64,000 bases of DNA from UMGS1663 sp046964515 (GTDB lineage: Bacteria; Bacillota; Clostridia; TANB77; CAG-508), in assembly GCA_046964515.1 (NCBI GenBank), contig JBKUYM010000009.1, positions 22,260-86,259 on the forward strand. The letters run 5' to 3'. The notes below the pieces were generated by a model, which worked only from the letters and a program-made list of their open reading frames with translations, was not told where the DNA came from and did not search any database. A program made the position numbers and the translations under genes. Shown here in pieces: positions 32,501 to 41,633 of this stretch. Numbering within the stretch: position 1 is the stretch's first letter; every line of letters starts with the position of its first letter.

Positions 32501-33964
32501 GCTATAACAGACTTTTGGGAACAACATGGTCAAGAAATAATGCAAAGTGCAAGAACAGTATGGGATGGTATATGTAACATAATTTCGGGAGCATGGGCAG
32601 TAATAAGTAATGTCATATTACCTGTAGTAGGTACTATATTCTTAGTTGTAATAAATGCCTTTGCCGGAATAGCATCCTTTATTTCTCAACATGCTTCTAC
32701 AATACAACAGGTTATGTCTTTTGCTTTCCAAACAGTACAAACAGTTGTAAGCATAGCATGTAGTATTATAGGAGGTACTATACAAAATGTATTTACTATA
32801 ATAGGTGGTATAATTAAAGCTGTAGGACAAATATTAACTGGTGATTTTGGTGGAGCATGGAATACTATATGTAGTACTGTAACATCAGTATTATCTACAA
32901 TGTGGAATGTTACATCTACTGTGTTTAATTCTATAGTGAGTTATATTACAAGTATAGACTGGTTAAGTCTAGGAACTAATGTAGTACAAGGGTTAATAGA
33001 CGGAATTACAGGATTAGCTTCAGGTGCTTGGGATGCAATATGTCAAATAGGTCAAACTATCATAGACGGATTTAAGAGCCTTTTAGGTATACATTCACCT
33101 TCTACTGTAATGGCAGAATTAGGTAGATATGTAATAGAAGGTTTAAAACAAGGTATTTGTGACGCTGGTAATTTCTTACTAGGTGCAATTAGTCAGATAG
33201 TAGGTTACTTCACTCGTATGAAAACACGTATTATGTCAACAATAAGTAGTTTAGTAAGTGGTATAGCTTCTAAAATAAGTGGAATGGTAAGTAGCTTTAC
33301 TTCTAAAATAAGTAGTTTAGTAAGTAGTGTAGGCAGTAAGTTATCAAGTATGGTAAGTAGTGCTAAAGCTAGAATATCTTCCTTTGCATCTAGTTTAAAA
33401 ACAGGAGCAATAAGAGCTAAAGACAACGTGGTTAATGCAGTAAAAACTATGATAAGTAGAGTTAAAGGTCTAGGTTCTCAATTCCTTAGTATTGGTAGAA
33501 ACATGATACAAGGTTTAGTAAATGGTGTAAAATCTAAAGCATCAGCACTAATTCAATCTGTAACAGGAGCAGTAAAAGGTGCAATAAACAAAGCTAAATC
33601 TTTACTAGGTATACATTCACCTTCAAGAGTATTTAAATCTCTAGGTATAAATACAATAGAAGGGTATAATATAGGGGTTACACAAGAAAAACCTAAAACT
33701 GAAAGGGCAATAGAACATGCTTTACCTAACGCTCAAGATTTTGACATGAGAGAACGCATAGGAAAAATTGCAACACCTGTAATGGCTACAACAAATACTT
33801 CAAATACAAATAATACAAATAATAACAATAACAGAACTTCAAACGATACAATAAATTTCAACATTCAAGTACAAGACGGAAAATCTTTCACAATGGAAGA
33901 TGCTGAAAGAATATTTGATATGCTACAAAAGGTTAAGAATAAGAGAGATTTATTTGTATATTAA
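29591..33964 (+). CDS. Tail tape measure protein
   Basis: The 1457-residue ruler that sets tail length and is ejected before the DNA. The first ~300 residues are helical and Arg/Gln-rich. Hydrophobic segments follow at about 335-360, 418-445, 460-485 and near 730 (WIIAIAVLVASIMALW). Residues about 890-1000 hold three repeats of the form DFWxEHGxxIxN. The segment LLGIHSPS occurs twice near the C-terminus, and between them is a Ser-rich coil (SKISSLVSSVGSKLSSMVSS). ATG 29591 follows GCGAGGTGTAAC. Confidence 0.95.
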   Translation: MGELFGLGILLTLQDRASRGVQNASSNLEELERQTRETINAVTDLERANTGLSSTNPSMTLTEMAQSMRQYTYYYDQYGRRHRYHSNQFNRELMRMTGSANDMARSLESSIRPWGQFAGMTSSGRQVASIMQGIARETQVAQRALVGFNAEGTHAITQEQTTQALERYRSTINDTQARLHGMYQRGEIDALSYQTAVRNMAQESRRIERINQRGFRTTSQYYSMMQQAGIATNAIENMRGIALERNRSRIQAQARTLLETKTSAMKFTQVLQRTNPVIGAMTSSFTGVAGAIQQASKAFNPMVIQARLFNQGFSGKEVADYMMAMQSFADGFVTLFPTLALGVGAYYTALGALAYKQVPAVSKSFDRLKGTALQALKPLIKVVAEVMVKVMDLANKVLESVTAFEKAHPIITRIATALALIVPIATLVVGAFLAIKTAGGFIWTSIVANITQAGGSVMGLAEAVSFFVGIATTVTAVVGIFLTLYHNCEWFRESVNKAIKSVKEFVNEFKKAHPTITAFFDSFGIGLLTAMTAFNTLKTFKTLGSTIFSPLTGRLGFVGRAFQRLGGIGRAVASRIGTAFTLLRHPIAGVQLLAFDMFNGIRNLGTRAFTAVSNRATWFGARALGAVRRPIAGARRLGSSIMQIGTNFRQTGSVVGLFRDTANLALRGVRASVRLLGSSVRWLGTMFLHPISSIRALGSSIAGLWRTLGTRLGFSPWIIAIAVLVASIMALWKTNENFRNGVMKIWKAISSFVTQVINGVREAMDGKLKPVIENLKSIMQSLGTIFGTIFSAIGSVLSVFFGDITGGFEKSGSAVETVTNLIVSGLTGAINILNAVLTPLASLLQEVAKYMKAHADEIQNGLMVAYQFLADLLNAVVTPIIQNLTDFWKEHGETIQNFVSSIYQGLGVIIGGIVNGALTVLKDLVQHVTEFWSEHGDTINNKVKWAYETLLPAVSQAVQGIMDVVLTIVGAITDFWEQHGQEIMQSARTVWDGICNIISGAWAVISNVILPVVGTIFLVVINAFAGIASFISQHASTIQQVMSFAFQTVQTVVSIACSIIGGTIQNVFTIIGGIIKAVGQILTGDFGGAWNTICSTVTSVLSTMWNVTSTVFNSIVSYITSIDWLSLGTNVVQGLIDGITGLASGAWDAICQIGQTIIDGFKSLLGIHSPSTVMAELGRYVIEGLKQGICDAGNFLLGAISQIVGYFTRMKTRIMSTISSLVSGIASKISGMVSSFTSKISSLVSSVGSKLSSMVSSAKARISSFASSLKTGAIRAKDNVVNAVKTMISRVKGLGSQFLSIGRNMIQGLVNGVKSKASALIQSVTGAVKGAINKAKSLLGIHSPSRVFKSLGINTIEGYNIGVTQEKPKTERAIEHALPNAQDFDMRERIGKIATPVMATTNTSNTNNTNNNNNRTSNDTINFNIQVQDGKSFTMEDAERIFDMLQKVKNKRDLFVY

Positions 33965-33970
33965 AGTAAT

Positions 33971-34013
33971 TAGCCTATGTAATAGAGATTTATTTATTTT
34001 ATTGCATAGGCTA
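33971..34013 (+). other. Long hairpin after the tape measure gene
   Basis: TAGCCTATG (33971-33979) pairs with CATAGGCTA (34005-34013) and the stem can extend to about 14 bp. No T-run follows, so it is more likely an mRNA-stabilising or processing hairpin than a terminator. Confidence 0.45.
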
Positions 34014-34039
34014 TAATTATATTAAATGGAGGTGATAAA

Positions 34040-34456
34040 ATGGGTGCTGGAGCAAAAGTAAAAGGTTACTTAAAAAATTGTGACACAAATGAAATAAGGA
34101 AGTTCATGTTTAACCCTAACAGCGTAGAATATGACATAGGTAAAGAGTATAACACTATGGTTTCTCCGGGATTATCTTATCCTAAAATTGAGTATGGAAA
34201 AGGTAGTGTTATAACAAGACCTTACTCCTTATATCTTAGAGGTGAAGACACAGAAGACTTTATAACATACTTAGAAGGTTTAGTAACACCTAAAACAAAA
34301 TATAGTGAACCACCTATGGTTATGTGTGTATTTGGAACTTCTGTATGTAAAGGATATATAAACTCTTTAAAAGTGAATAAAACCCTATTTGATAATAATT
34401 TGAAATGTACGGAAGCTACCTGTGACATAAGTATTGTGGAGGTGAGGGACATATGA
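34040..34456 (+). CDS. Baseplate tube-initiator-like protein (CIS_tube type)
   Basis: A 138-residue protein at ATG 34040 with GGAGGTGAT upstream. It shows MFNPNSVEYDIGKEYNTM, YPKIEYGKG and a later CVFGTSVCKGYINSLKVNKT, the pattern of contractile injection system tube N-terminal domains found next to LysM proteins. It probably links the tube to the hub. It overlaps the LysM gene by 4 nt. Confidence 0.7.
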   Translation: MGAGAKVKGYLKNCDTNEIRKFMFNPNSVEYDIGKEYNTMVSPGLSYPKIEYGKGSVITRPYSLYLRGEDTEDFITYLEGLVTPKTKYSEPPMVMCVFGTSVCKGYINSLKVNKTLFDNNLKCTEATCDISIVEVRDI

Positions 34457-34719
34457 TTTTTAAAGGCTCACGTTATGAAGAAACACCTACAACTATTAGA
34501 GATGACAGACAGATATTAACTCGTAGAGAATGGGTGACAGATGAAGAACACTATCGTTATATTGTAATAGAAGGTGACACTTTAATGAATATAGCGTATA
34601 AATGTTATGGTGACGAAAGTCTATGGTGGAGAATAATGGAGAGTAACCCTAAATACAAAACACCTTTAGATGTAAAACCAGGCGATTTATTGTTAATTCC
34701 TTTGAGAAATGAGGTGTAA
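34453..34719 (+). CDS. LysM-domain baseplate protein
   Basis: An 88-residue protein at ATG 34453 overlapping the upstream TGA. Residues about 35-85 form a LysM module: YIVIEGDTLMNIAYKCYGD, WWRIMESNPKYK and VKPGDLLLIP. In contractile tails such small LysM proteins (T4 gp53-like) bridge hub and wedge, and may contact peptidoglycan. Confidence 0.85.
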   Translation: MIFKGSRYEETPTTIRDDRQILTRREWVTDEEHYRYIVIEGDTLMNIAYKCYGDESLWWRIMESNPKYKTPLDVKPGDLLLIPLRNEV

Positions 34720-34722
34720 TAA

Positions 34723-35481
34723 ATGGTATCTTTCAGCATAAACTTAAATGGTAAACAGTTTACTACCGAAATGAAGGAATTTATATCTAGTATAAAAATG
34801 AAAAAAATAAGTACAGGGGCATCCTCTTTAGAGATACACATAAATGACCCCGAAATGACTTTTATAGGTGATGTAGAATTGTTCAAGCAAAATGTACCCG
34901 TTAATTTTTCTTTTAAAAAGGATAAAGCTGATAGTGTAACAGTAAATTTTGTAGGGTATGTTGCTCAAGTAAGTGTGGAAATGTCAAATGATGTTCCTAC
35001 AATGACTATTGCATGTTCAGATGAAAGTTACAGATTAGATAGGAAGAAAAAATCTAAAAACTGGGGTAACAAAAAACGTCATGTAATAGCTAGAGAGATA
35101 TTCCAAAGCTATGGCTTAAAAACTGTAATAGATGAATCACAGGATAAACCTTCAACAAGTGATAGTAATTCCAGTAGTTCGGAAGTGTCACAAAGTAATG
35201 AAACAGATATGTCATTCCTAAAGAAATTGGCAGATGAAGAAGCAGATGATTGGTTATGTTATGTATTTAATGGCACAGGTTATTACTGTAAGAAAAACTT
35301 ATTGGAAACACCTAAGAAAACACTTGAATATAGAAAAGGAGAATGTTCCATAAAATCCTTTAAACCAACTATAAACAGCGTAACTAAACGTGTCCCAGTA
35401 TATGAACAGGATTATGATTTAGCTAAACAAAGTGTAACGGAAGTTACAACAACTAAAACTAAGAATAAGCAAGGGAAGTGA
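34723..35481 (+). CDS. Baseplate hub protein (gpD / gp27-like)
   Basis: A 252-residue protein with the N-terminal half of a late control gene D-type hub: beta-rich domains, VNFVGYVAQVSVEMSNDVPT, DESYRLDRKKKSKNW. A Ser-rich linker (STSDSNSSSSEVSQS) follows at about residues 145-160, then KKLADEEADDWLCYVFNGTG. The rest of the hub appears to be in the next gene, so the hub is split in two polypeptides. The stop TGA is 2 nt before the next gene's start. Confidence 0.75.
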   Translation: MVSFSINLNGKQFTTEMKEFISSIKMKKISTGASSLEIHINDPEMTFIGDVELFKQNVPVNFSFKKDKADSVTVNFVGYVAQVSVEMSNDVPTMTIACSDESYRLDRKKKSKNWGNKKRHVIAREIFQSYGLKTVIDESQDKPSTSDSNSSSSEVSQSNETDMSFLKKLADEEADDWLCYVFNGTGYYCKKNLLETPKKTLEYRKGECSIKSFKPTINSVTKRVPVYEQDYDLAKQSVTEVTTTKTKNKQGK

Positions 35482-35485
35482 TGAT

Positions 35486-35938
35486 ATGCCACGTGTAGGT
35501 GACGGAAAAGATGAAGTCGCTGTTTTAGAAGGTGACATAGACACTCTTGAACCTTATATGGAGTTAGATGCAAGACAGACCATACGATTAGAGGGAGTAG
35601 GAGAAGCACTAACAGGTTTATACTATGTTACAGAAGTAGATTTTGAGTTATCGGGTACAGAATTTAAACAGTCATTAAAAGTAGAACGTAATGGATTTGG
35701 TGATTATACTAAAGCCTATGACGTAGCTATAAAAGGTAAAAAAACTGTGCAGAGCGATGCAGTCAAACCTGTAACGAAAAATAAAACGCATAAGGTTAAG
35801 AAAGGAGATACATTATACAGCATTTCAAAGAAGTATTACGGAAGTAGTAAGTATGCTGATAAAATATATAAGGCAAATAAGTCGAAAATAAAAAGTAAAA
35901 ACATTTTAAAAGTAGGAATTGTTTTAATATTACCATAG
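35486..35938 (+). CDS. Hub C-terminal part with LysM domain
   Basis: A 150-residue protein at ATG 35486. The first ~90 residues (ELDARQTIRLEGVGEALTGL, FELSGTEFKQSLKVERNG) look like the last beta domain of a gpD-type hub. Residues about 103-150 are a LysM module (HKVKKGDTLYSISKKYYGSS, then ILKVGIVLILP). Split of one ancestral hub gene into two is likely. It precedes the spike gene. Confidence 0.75.
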   Translation: MPRVGDGKDEVAVLEGDIDTLEPYMELDARQTIRLEGVGEALTGLYYVTEVDFELSGTEFKQSLKVERNGFGDYTKAYDVAIKGKKTVQSDAVKPVTKNKTHKVKKGDTLYSISKKYYGSSKYADKIYKANKSKIKSKNILKVGIVLILP

Positions 35939-35951
35939 GAGGTGTAATACA

Positions 35952-36209
35952 ATGAAATACAGAGGTAAAGTAATAAATAATACAGACCCTATGAAAATGG
36001 GGCGTATAAAAGTATACTGCCCTTTAATTTATGGGAATAGTGAGAGTGCATGGTGTTATCCTTGTATTCCTTTAGGGTTTGAATACCATATTCCCCAAGT
36101 GGGACAAATGGTATGGATTGAATTTGAGAAAGATGACATAAGCAGTACACCAATCTATGTAGGAACGTGGGGTGAACAAGATAAATGGATAAAGATGTAC
36201 GAGGAATAA
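35952..36209 (+). CDS. Baseplate spike OB-fold protein (gp5/VgrG-like)
   Basis: An 85-residue protein at ATG 35952 with AGGAGGTGTAAT upstream. It consists of just an OB-fold domain: YRGKVINNTDPMKMGRIKVY, WCYPCIPLG, and PQVGQMVWIEFEKDDIS. In other phages this domain starts a longer spike; here it stands alone without a triple-helix tail. It overlaps the gp25-like gene. Confidence 0.82.
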   Translation: MKYRGKVINNTDPMKMGRIKVYCPLIYGNSESAWCYPCIPLGFEYHIPQVGQMVWIEFEKDDISSTPIYVGTWGEQDKWIKMYEE

Positions 36210-36598
36210 GTTTTCCTTTTAGAATAGGAAATAAAGGTGGTATTGTAATGAGTGAAGCTAATTTACAAGATGTAGAGCATATAGAGGAAAGTATTGAGCA
36301 AATATTGTGTACGTGTTTAGGCGAAAGAGTAATGAACTATGAATTTGGTTCAGAACTAGATACTGATATATTTAAGGCTCAAGATTCCTCTTTATACTCT
36401 TTGTTACGTTACCAAATAATGGATGCGTTACGTAAGCATGAACCACGTATAAACGTGGATGAACAAAACATTACAATATTACAGGAGAAAAGTGTAATAC
36501 AAGTGGAGATTAAGTATACATTAGTAGATTTCCCGAATTTAGGATTATTATGCACATTAATTAATTTAGGAGGTGCTGACTTTGAAAGTAAGGGGTAA
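36185..36598 (+). CDS. Baseplate wedge protein gp25-like
   Basis: A 137-residue protein with the standard gp25/GPW opening DVRGISFPFRIGNKGGIVMS, then IEQILCTCLGERVMNYEFGS and the end VEIKYTLVD. It initiates sheath assembly on the baseplate. ATG 36185 lies inside the spike gene; an ATG at 36248 would remove the conserved GISFPF segment, so the earlier start is preferred. Confidence 0.88.
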   Translation: MDKDVRGISFPFRIGNKGGIVMSEANLQDVEHIEESIEQILCTCLGERVMNYEFGSELDTDIFKAQDSSLYSLLRYQIMDALRKHEPRINVDEQNITILQEKSVIQVEIKYTLVDFPNLGLLCTLINLGGADFESKG

Positions 36599-38054
36599 TG
36601 TGGATTATACAAACCGAGATTATGCAGGACTTAGACAGGATATGATTCAAAGATTACAACAATTAATACCCGAATACACAGACACTTCTGATAGTGATGC
36701 AGGTATAGTGTTAATTGATTTATTAGCACATGGGTTAGATATCTTATCCTATTACAATGATAAAGTGGCGAACGAAGTATTTTTAGCTACAGCAAGGGAG
36801 CGTAGTAGTGTAATGATGATAGCACAAGGAATATTAGGTTATGAAATACAAGAGAATACACCTTCCAAAGTGTACCAAGTATTTGAAATAATCCCGACAG
36901 AGGATAACACTATTATTCCAGCTGGAACATTGTTACGTACTAAAGGAGAGTATGGAGAATCCTCTTTATACTTTGAATTAGATACTGACCTTATTATACC
37001 GGCAAAATGTACAGGATTAGAAAAAGACGAAAAAGGAGAATATTTATACAAAGTGTCATGCACACAAGGATATACAGTAGAAAATGATGCATTGGGGTCA
37101 TCTGACGGGACAGCTAATCAAACGTTTACTGTTCCAAGAAGTGGTGTAATAAAAGATAGTGTAATAGTTAGTGCCATAAGTGAAAATGGTATGACAGAAG
37201 AATGGACTAGAGTGTCTAACTTTATAAATTCATCTCCTTTAGACAAACATTACACTGTTACATTGGATGAAAATAATGTAGCAACAGTACATTTTGGTAA
37301 TGGACGTAGTGGTAAAATACCAGCAGTACATGTTGACGGATTAACTGTAACCTATAGAATAGGGGGAGGAACTGTAGGTAACGTAGCACCTAGAGTTATA
37401 AATAGAACTGATGAAAATTTGGCTTATGTAAAGAGTACATTTAATCCAGCCGAACCTTATTTATTAGGGGTAGATAGAGAAACATTAGAGGAAATAAAAT
37501 TAAATGCTTCGTCTTCCTTTAAAACACAATGGAGTTGTATTACAACAGAAGACTATGCAGACATTTTAAAAGGGCAAGAGTATGTTTTAGATGCTTATTC
37601 ATATAGCGAAAAATCTAAACCATTGGATATAACGGTATATGTGTTACCTAAAAATTATGGAGACATGAATGATGACACGTTGAAACAATTACGTAAATCT
37701 TTAGAGGAAGTTTACCTAAGCAAAAAAGCATTAGGTGTAACAGTTTCAATAAAATGGGCAAAGATACAATATGTAACATTGAATTTAGACATTACACTAG
37801 AGGAAACAGCATCAAAGGCTATGACAAGAAGTGTAATAACAGACACATTATTCGCCAATTATAATTTAGACACTAGAAAAATTGGAGAACCAATGTATTT
37901 GTCACGTATTTTATCAGATGTATTAGATATTGAAGGTGTTTTAGATGTAACAGGATATTTAGATGACAATAAAGCCAAAATAATCCCAACAGAACCTGGA
38001 ACTGTGACAGCGTTACAAACTATTAATACAATAATGAATGGAGGGGTTGTGTAA
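36582..38054 (+). CDS. Baseplate J-like protein (gp6-type wedge)
   Basis: A 490-residue protein. TTG 36582 follows AGGAGGTG at normal spacing; a GTG at 36573 is within that site. It shows DYTNRDYAGLRQDMIQRLQQ, LIDLLAHGLDILSYYNDKVA and RSSVMMIAQGILGYEI, the signature of baseplate J proteins, and later TEDYADILKGQEYVLDAYSY. It forms the wedge ring with gp25. It overlaps gp25 upstream and the next gene by 1 nt. Confidence 0.92.
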   Translation: MKVRGNVDYTNRDYAGLRQDMIQRLQQLIPEYTDTSDSDAGIVLIDLLAHGLDILSYYNDKVANEVFLATARERSSVMMIAQGILGYEIQENTPSKVYQVFEIIPTEDNTIIPAGTLLRTKGEYGESSLYFELDTDLIIPAKCTGLEKDEKGEYLYKVSCTQGYTVENDALGSSDGTANQTFTVPRSGVIKDSVIVSAISENGMTEEWTRVSNFINSSPLDKHYTVTLDENNVATVHFGNGRSGKIPAVHVDGLTVTYRIGGGTVGNVAPRVINRTDENLAYVKSTFNPAEPYLLGVDRETLEEIKLNASSSFKTQWSCITTEDYADILKGQEYVLDAYSYSEKSKPLDITVYVLPKNYGDMNDDTLKQLRKSLEEVYLSKKALGVTVSIKWAKIQYVTLNLDITLEETASKAMTRSVITDTLFANYNLDTRKIGEPMYLSRILSDVLDIEGVLDVTGYLDDNKAKIIPTEPGTVTALQTINTIMNGGVV

Positions 38055-41000
38055 TGGATTTTGGCAATTATTTATACAAACAACTTCCAGCATATTATCG
38101 TTACAGGGATATTGAAACAGAGTACACTTTAGAGCGTTATTTAAAATGTTTAGGCGAATATCTAAATGTTGTATTTGAGGAAACAGATGACATAAAAGAT
38201 TTATTAGATGTGGAGAAAATGCCTAGTAAGTTTTTACCCTATTATGCAAAAATGTTTGGTATAAAAATATATGACGATATATCAGAAGACTTTCAAAGGA
38301 AGTTACTAGCTAACATTGTTCCAATACTTAAACGTAAAGGAACACGTGACGTAATAGAATTTGTTGCAAGGGAATTAACAGGTTATGACGTTGACATAAC
38401 AGAGGGTAATGAATACGCCTTTAAAACATGGGTAGATGAAGTAGCGCTACCTTTAGGGGCAAACCAATCTTTAACTTTTGCCGAAACTCAAACAATACAT
38501 TACAGATATGCTGGTAGTGAATTAACAAGTAGGTTTATAGTCTATGTTGAAATACATACACTAGAAATGGAAGCAACAATATCAGAAGAATTAATTAGAA
38601 GGTATTTAAAAGACTTAGTACCAAGTTATATAAATGTGGTATTCGTATTAAATCAACACTTAATTGACGAGGAAGATTATAACGAAGAAGTAAATGTAAC
38701 AGTTGTAGAAAGTGGATTTAGAGATACAGAAGTTGTAACAGACAGAACATATGGTAATGTTCAATATGAACATTATGACCGATTAAAATACCTTCCCGAA
38801 ATAGAGGACGTAAAATTGCATGTAACAGAACTAGATTTTGGGTGTATAACAGAACAAGAGCGTTACACTGTATACAGTATTATAAGTGAAGGAGATTATA
38901 CAGATGAAGTGACAGATTTATCTAATTCGGGAGGTGTTACACCTACGCCAACACCAACACCGATAGACCCCGAACCTGTACCCGACCCCGACCCTGGTAT
39001 AGAAAAATTGACAGATTTAACAGGTGCAGTTGTTATGGGTGATTCACGTTTTGTAGCTATGCAAGGTTATGGTGACAGATATTTTAAAGATATGACAGTA
39101 GACGCTAAAATAGGGTGTTCAGCTAATTACTTCTATAATTCAAAAACTGGTGTAAATAGATTAACGCAATATCCAAAGGATGCAAAATGTTTCATAATTT
39201 TATTAGGTGTAAATGACCCCGAAACAAGTGGTCAATATTACATGAAAAATATGTTAACAGCATTACGTGGAGAATTTCCAACAACGCCTGTGTATGTCAT
39301 ACAAGAATATCACATGGGTGAGAAATTTAGTGACGGATATGATTACACTGCAATGAATAAAATGATTGATGAATTTAATACTGCAACAGATAAGGTATGT
39401 ATAGATTTAAGTATACACCATATTGATGCAAGTAAAGGTTTGTTAGTCAATAATATACTAGATAGTCAATACTCTAGTGACGGATGCCATTTAAACCAAG
39501 CAGGTTATGATATTTTGTGGGGTAATGTAAAAGACACAATACTAGATACAGAAAATAATAAAGATGATGGTAAGGGGGATACATCTTTAGAAAAAATAGG
39601 TGTAACAACAGGTAATGTTAATGTTAGAAGTGGAGCAAGTACAGATTATGACGTTATCGGTACATTAACAACAGGTACACAAGTACAAATAGTAGGTCAA
39701 GACAGTACAACAGGTTGGTACAAAATAAAATACAATAATGATTATGGTTATGTTTCAAATAAATATGTACAAATAACAAGTGAAGGAGGAAGTGAATTAC
39801 CTCCTATACCTCCCGACACTAAAGACCCTCTATACGTACCCGATAGATTTACGGGAAAAGTAACTAATAACTATCAATTAATGGCAAAAGCATATGAAAT
39901 ATTAAGACACTATAACACATGTTATCTTTATGGTGGTATAGGACAAATTGTAACGCAAAGTGTAGTAAATGCTAAGGCAAAACAATATCCTAGCTTCTAT
40001 ACTTCTGCAAGAAAGGCAAACTATACACAATATATTAATAGTAGTAAGAGATATTGGGGATTTGACTGTGTCAATCTTTATAAAGCTATTTTATGGGGTT
40101 GGAATGGTGACGCAAGTAAATCTTTTGGTGGTGCAAAATATGCAAGTAACGGTGTACCCGATGCATCAGCAGACGGATTATTCAGTTACTGTACAGGTAA
40201 GTCAAGTACAGGCTGGGATAATATGGTGATAGGTGAAGCACTATGGATGTCTGGTCATTTTGGCTTATATGTAGGTAATGGAAAATGTATCGAATGTTCC
40301 CCACGTTGGAATAGAATAGGGTTAGGTACAAGTTGGGGTGAAGAATGGAATGGTGTTATGCTAACAGCTGTAAGTAATTGTAGCAATCACCCAACGGACT
40401 TACATACTAGAAAATGGACTAAACATGGTAAACTTCCATACATTCAATACTTAACTAAAAATCCATTTATAGATTCAAGTAACACAGAACAAGCTGGAGA
40501 TACAACAGGTACTTTAGTAGGTGAAACATTCTTAGCAAATATTACAGCTTATTATCCCGATTCTTCTACATTAGAAGGAGGTTACCAAGATGCTATAGGT
40601 AATCCTTTAGTTGGATATCCCGACCAATTAACATGTGCAGTACCTAAAAATGTGCCACTTGGAAGTAAAGTAAAAGTACTTGGCACAGGTACTAAGTATG
40701 ACAACCTTATATTTACAGCTACAGATAGAGGGGGAGCAATAGTAGTAGATAGTGACGGAACTTATCATGTAGACCTTTGTATGAAAACTGCTACAGAAGC
40801 TAACACATTTGGAAGACGTAAAGGTAATGGTGTAAAAGTAATAATAGGGGATGTTGTAACATCTACAAGAAAAGTTGCCATTACAAAACAAGGGTGTAAC
40901 GTACGAAGTGGTGCTGGAACAAGTTATTCTGTGTTAGGTAAAGCATGTACTAATTATAGATTTACAGTTTTAGACGATAGCAAAGACTGGATTGCTGTAG

Positions 41001-41059
41001 AGTATCATGGTAAAGTGGCATATGTGAGTGCATCTGTAGTTAGTATAGTTATGGTGTAA
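38054..41059 (+). CDS. Tail protein I fused to SGNH, peptidase, 3D and SH3 domains
   Basis: A 1001-residue mosaic. Residues 1-290 are a P2 gpI-type baseplate protein (KMPSKFLPYYAKMFGI, KRKGTRDVIEFVARELTGYD). A Thr/Pro linker (295-315) leads to an SGNH hydrolase (325-500) with GDS (Ser331), GVND (385-388) and Asp476/His479. SH3b follows at 518-575. A NlpC/P60- or CHAP-like domain (610-800) has Cys672, His735 and a polar residue near 747. Residues 825-932 match a 3D/MltA-type barrel (TAYY at 831, Asp891-RGG, Asp907). A second SH3b ends the protein (940-1000). gpI is usually about 200 residues. Likely a tail-tip cell-wall degrading complex; fusion is seen directly, substrates are inferred. Confidence 0.85.
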   Translation: MDFGNYLYKQLPAYYRYRDIETEYTLERYLKCLGEYLNVVFEETDDIKDLLDVEKMPSKFLPYYAKMFGIKIYDDISEDFQRKLLANIVPILKRKGTRDVIEFVARELTGYDVDITEGNEYAFKTWVDEVALPLGANQSLTFAETQTIHYRYAGSELTSRFIVYVEIHTLEMEATISEELIRRYLKDLVPSYINVVFVLNQHLIDEEDYNEEVNVTVVESGFRDTEVVTDRTYGNVQYEHYDRLKYLPEIEDVKLHVTELDFGCITEQERYTVYSIISEGDYTDEVTDLSNSGGVTPTPTPTPIDPEPVPDPDPGIEKLTDLTGAVVMGDSRFVAMQGYGDRYFKDMTVDAKIGCSANYFYNSKTGVNRLTQYPKDAKCFIILLGVNDPETSGQYYMKNMLTALRGEFPTTPVYVIQEYHMGEKFSDGYDYTAMNKMIDEFNTATDKVCIDLSIHHIDASKGLLVNNILDSQYSSDGCHLNQAGYDILWGNVKDTILDTENNKDDGKGDTSLEKIGVTTGNVNVRSGASTDYDVIGTLTTGTQVQIVGQDSTTGWYKIKYNNDYGYVSNKYVQITSEGGSELPPIPPDTKDPLYVPDRFTGKVTNNYQLMAKAYEILRHYNTCYLYGGIGQIVTQSVVNAKAKQYPSFYTSARKANYTQYINSSKRYWGFDCVNLYKAILWGWNGDASKSFGGAKYASNGVPDASADGLFSYCTGKSSTGWDNMVIGEALWMSGHFGLYVGNGKCIECSPRWNRIGLGTSWGEEWNGVMLTAVSNCSNHPTDLHTRKWTKHGKLPYIQYLTKNPFIDSSNTEQAGDTTGTLVGETFLANITAYYPDSSTLEGGYQDAIGNPLVGYPDQLTCAVPKNVPLGSKVKVLGTGTKYDNLIFTATDRGGAIVVDSDGTYHVDLCMKTATEANTFGRRKGNGVKVIIGDVVTSTRKVAITKQGCNVRSGAGTSYSVLGKACTNYRFTVLDDSKDWIAVEYHGKVAYVSASVVSIVMV

Positions 41060-41096
41060 TGAGTATGCTATAATATTATCAAAAGGAGGTATAGTA

Positions 41097-41621
41097 ATGG
41101 ATAAAAATAATTTACATGCCGTAGGGCAATTTAAAGACAAAGTTTATGACGCAAAGACTGGAGAATTAATAAAAGAAACAGAGTGGAGTAAAAATACCAT
41201 AGTCAATAACATAAATAAAGCCATAGCATATGCTTTAGCTGGTAAAGGTGGATTATGTTATTGGGCAGTAGGTAGTGGTCAAGCAAGTTGGAATGATACC
41301 AATTTACCTAGTCCTTCCCCTACTGATACACAACTTAGTAATGAAATAGGAAGAAAAGCAATTCCGTCATCTGCTTTTAAATTCTTAGATGCAAGTGGTA
41401 ATGTAACAGCTGGTATAACAAACGTGTTACAAATAACACTTACATTCAACGCTAGTGAGTGTAATGGAGATTGGAGAGAGTTCGCCATAATAGGTGGAGA
41501 TGCCACAAGTGAATTAAACAGTGGTATAATGATAAACCACAAAATACACAAACTACAAAGTAAAACGGAAAATCTACAAATAGAACGTAGTATGAGGTTT
41601 ACATTTAATAATAATAACTAG
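41097..41621 (+). CDS. Tail-associated hypothetical protein
   Basis: A 174-residue protein at ATG 41097 with AAAGGAGGT upstream. It has a beta-rich body (FKDKVYDAKTGELIKETEWS, LQITLTFNASECNGDWREFA) and a basic end. Proteins of this pattern often lie near tail fibres and may be fibre attachment or fibre-like proteins. No firm family. Confidence 0.6.
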   Translation: MDKNNLHAVGQFKDKVYDAKTGELIKETEWSKNTIVNNINKAIAYALAGKGGLCYWAVGSGQASWNDTNLPSPSPTDTQLSNEIGRKAIPSSAFKFLDASGNVTAGITNVLQITLTFNASECNGDWREFAIIGGDATSELNSGIMINHKIHKLQSKTENLQIERSMRFTFNNNN

Positions 41622-41633
41622 GAGGTGTAAGAT

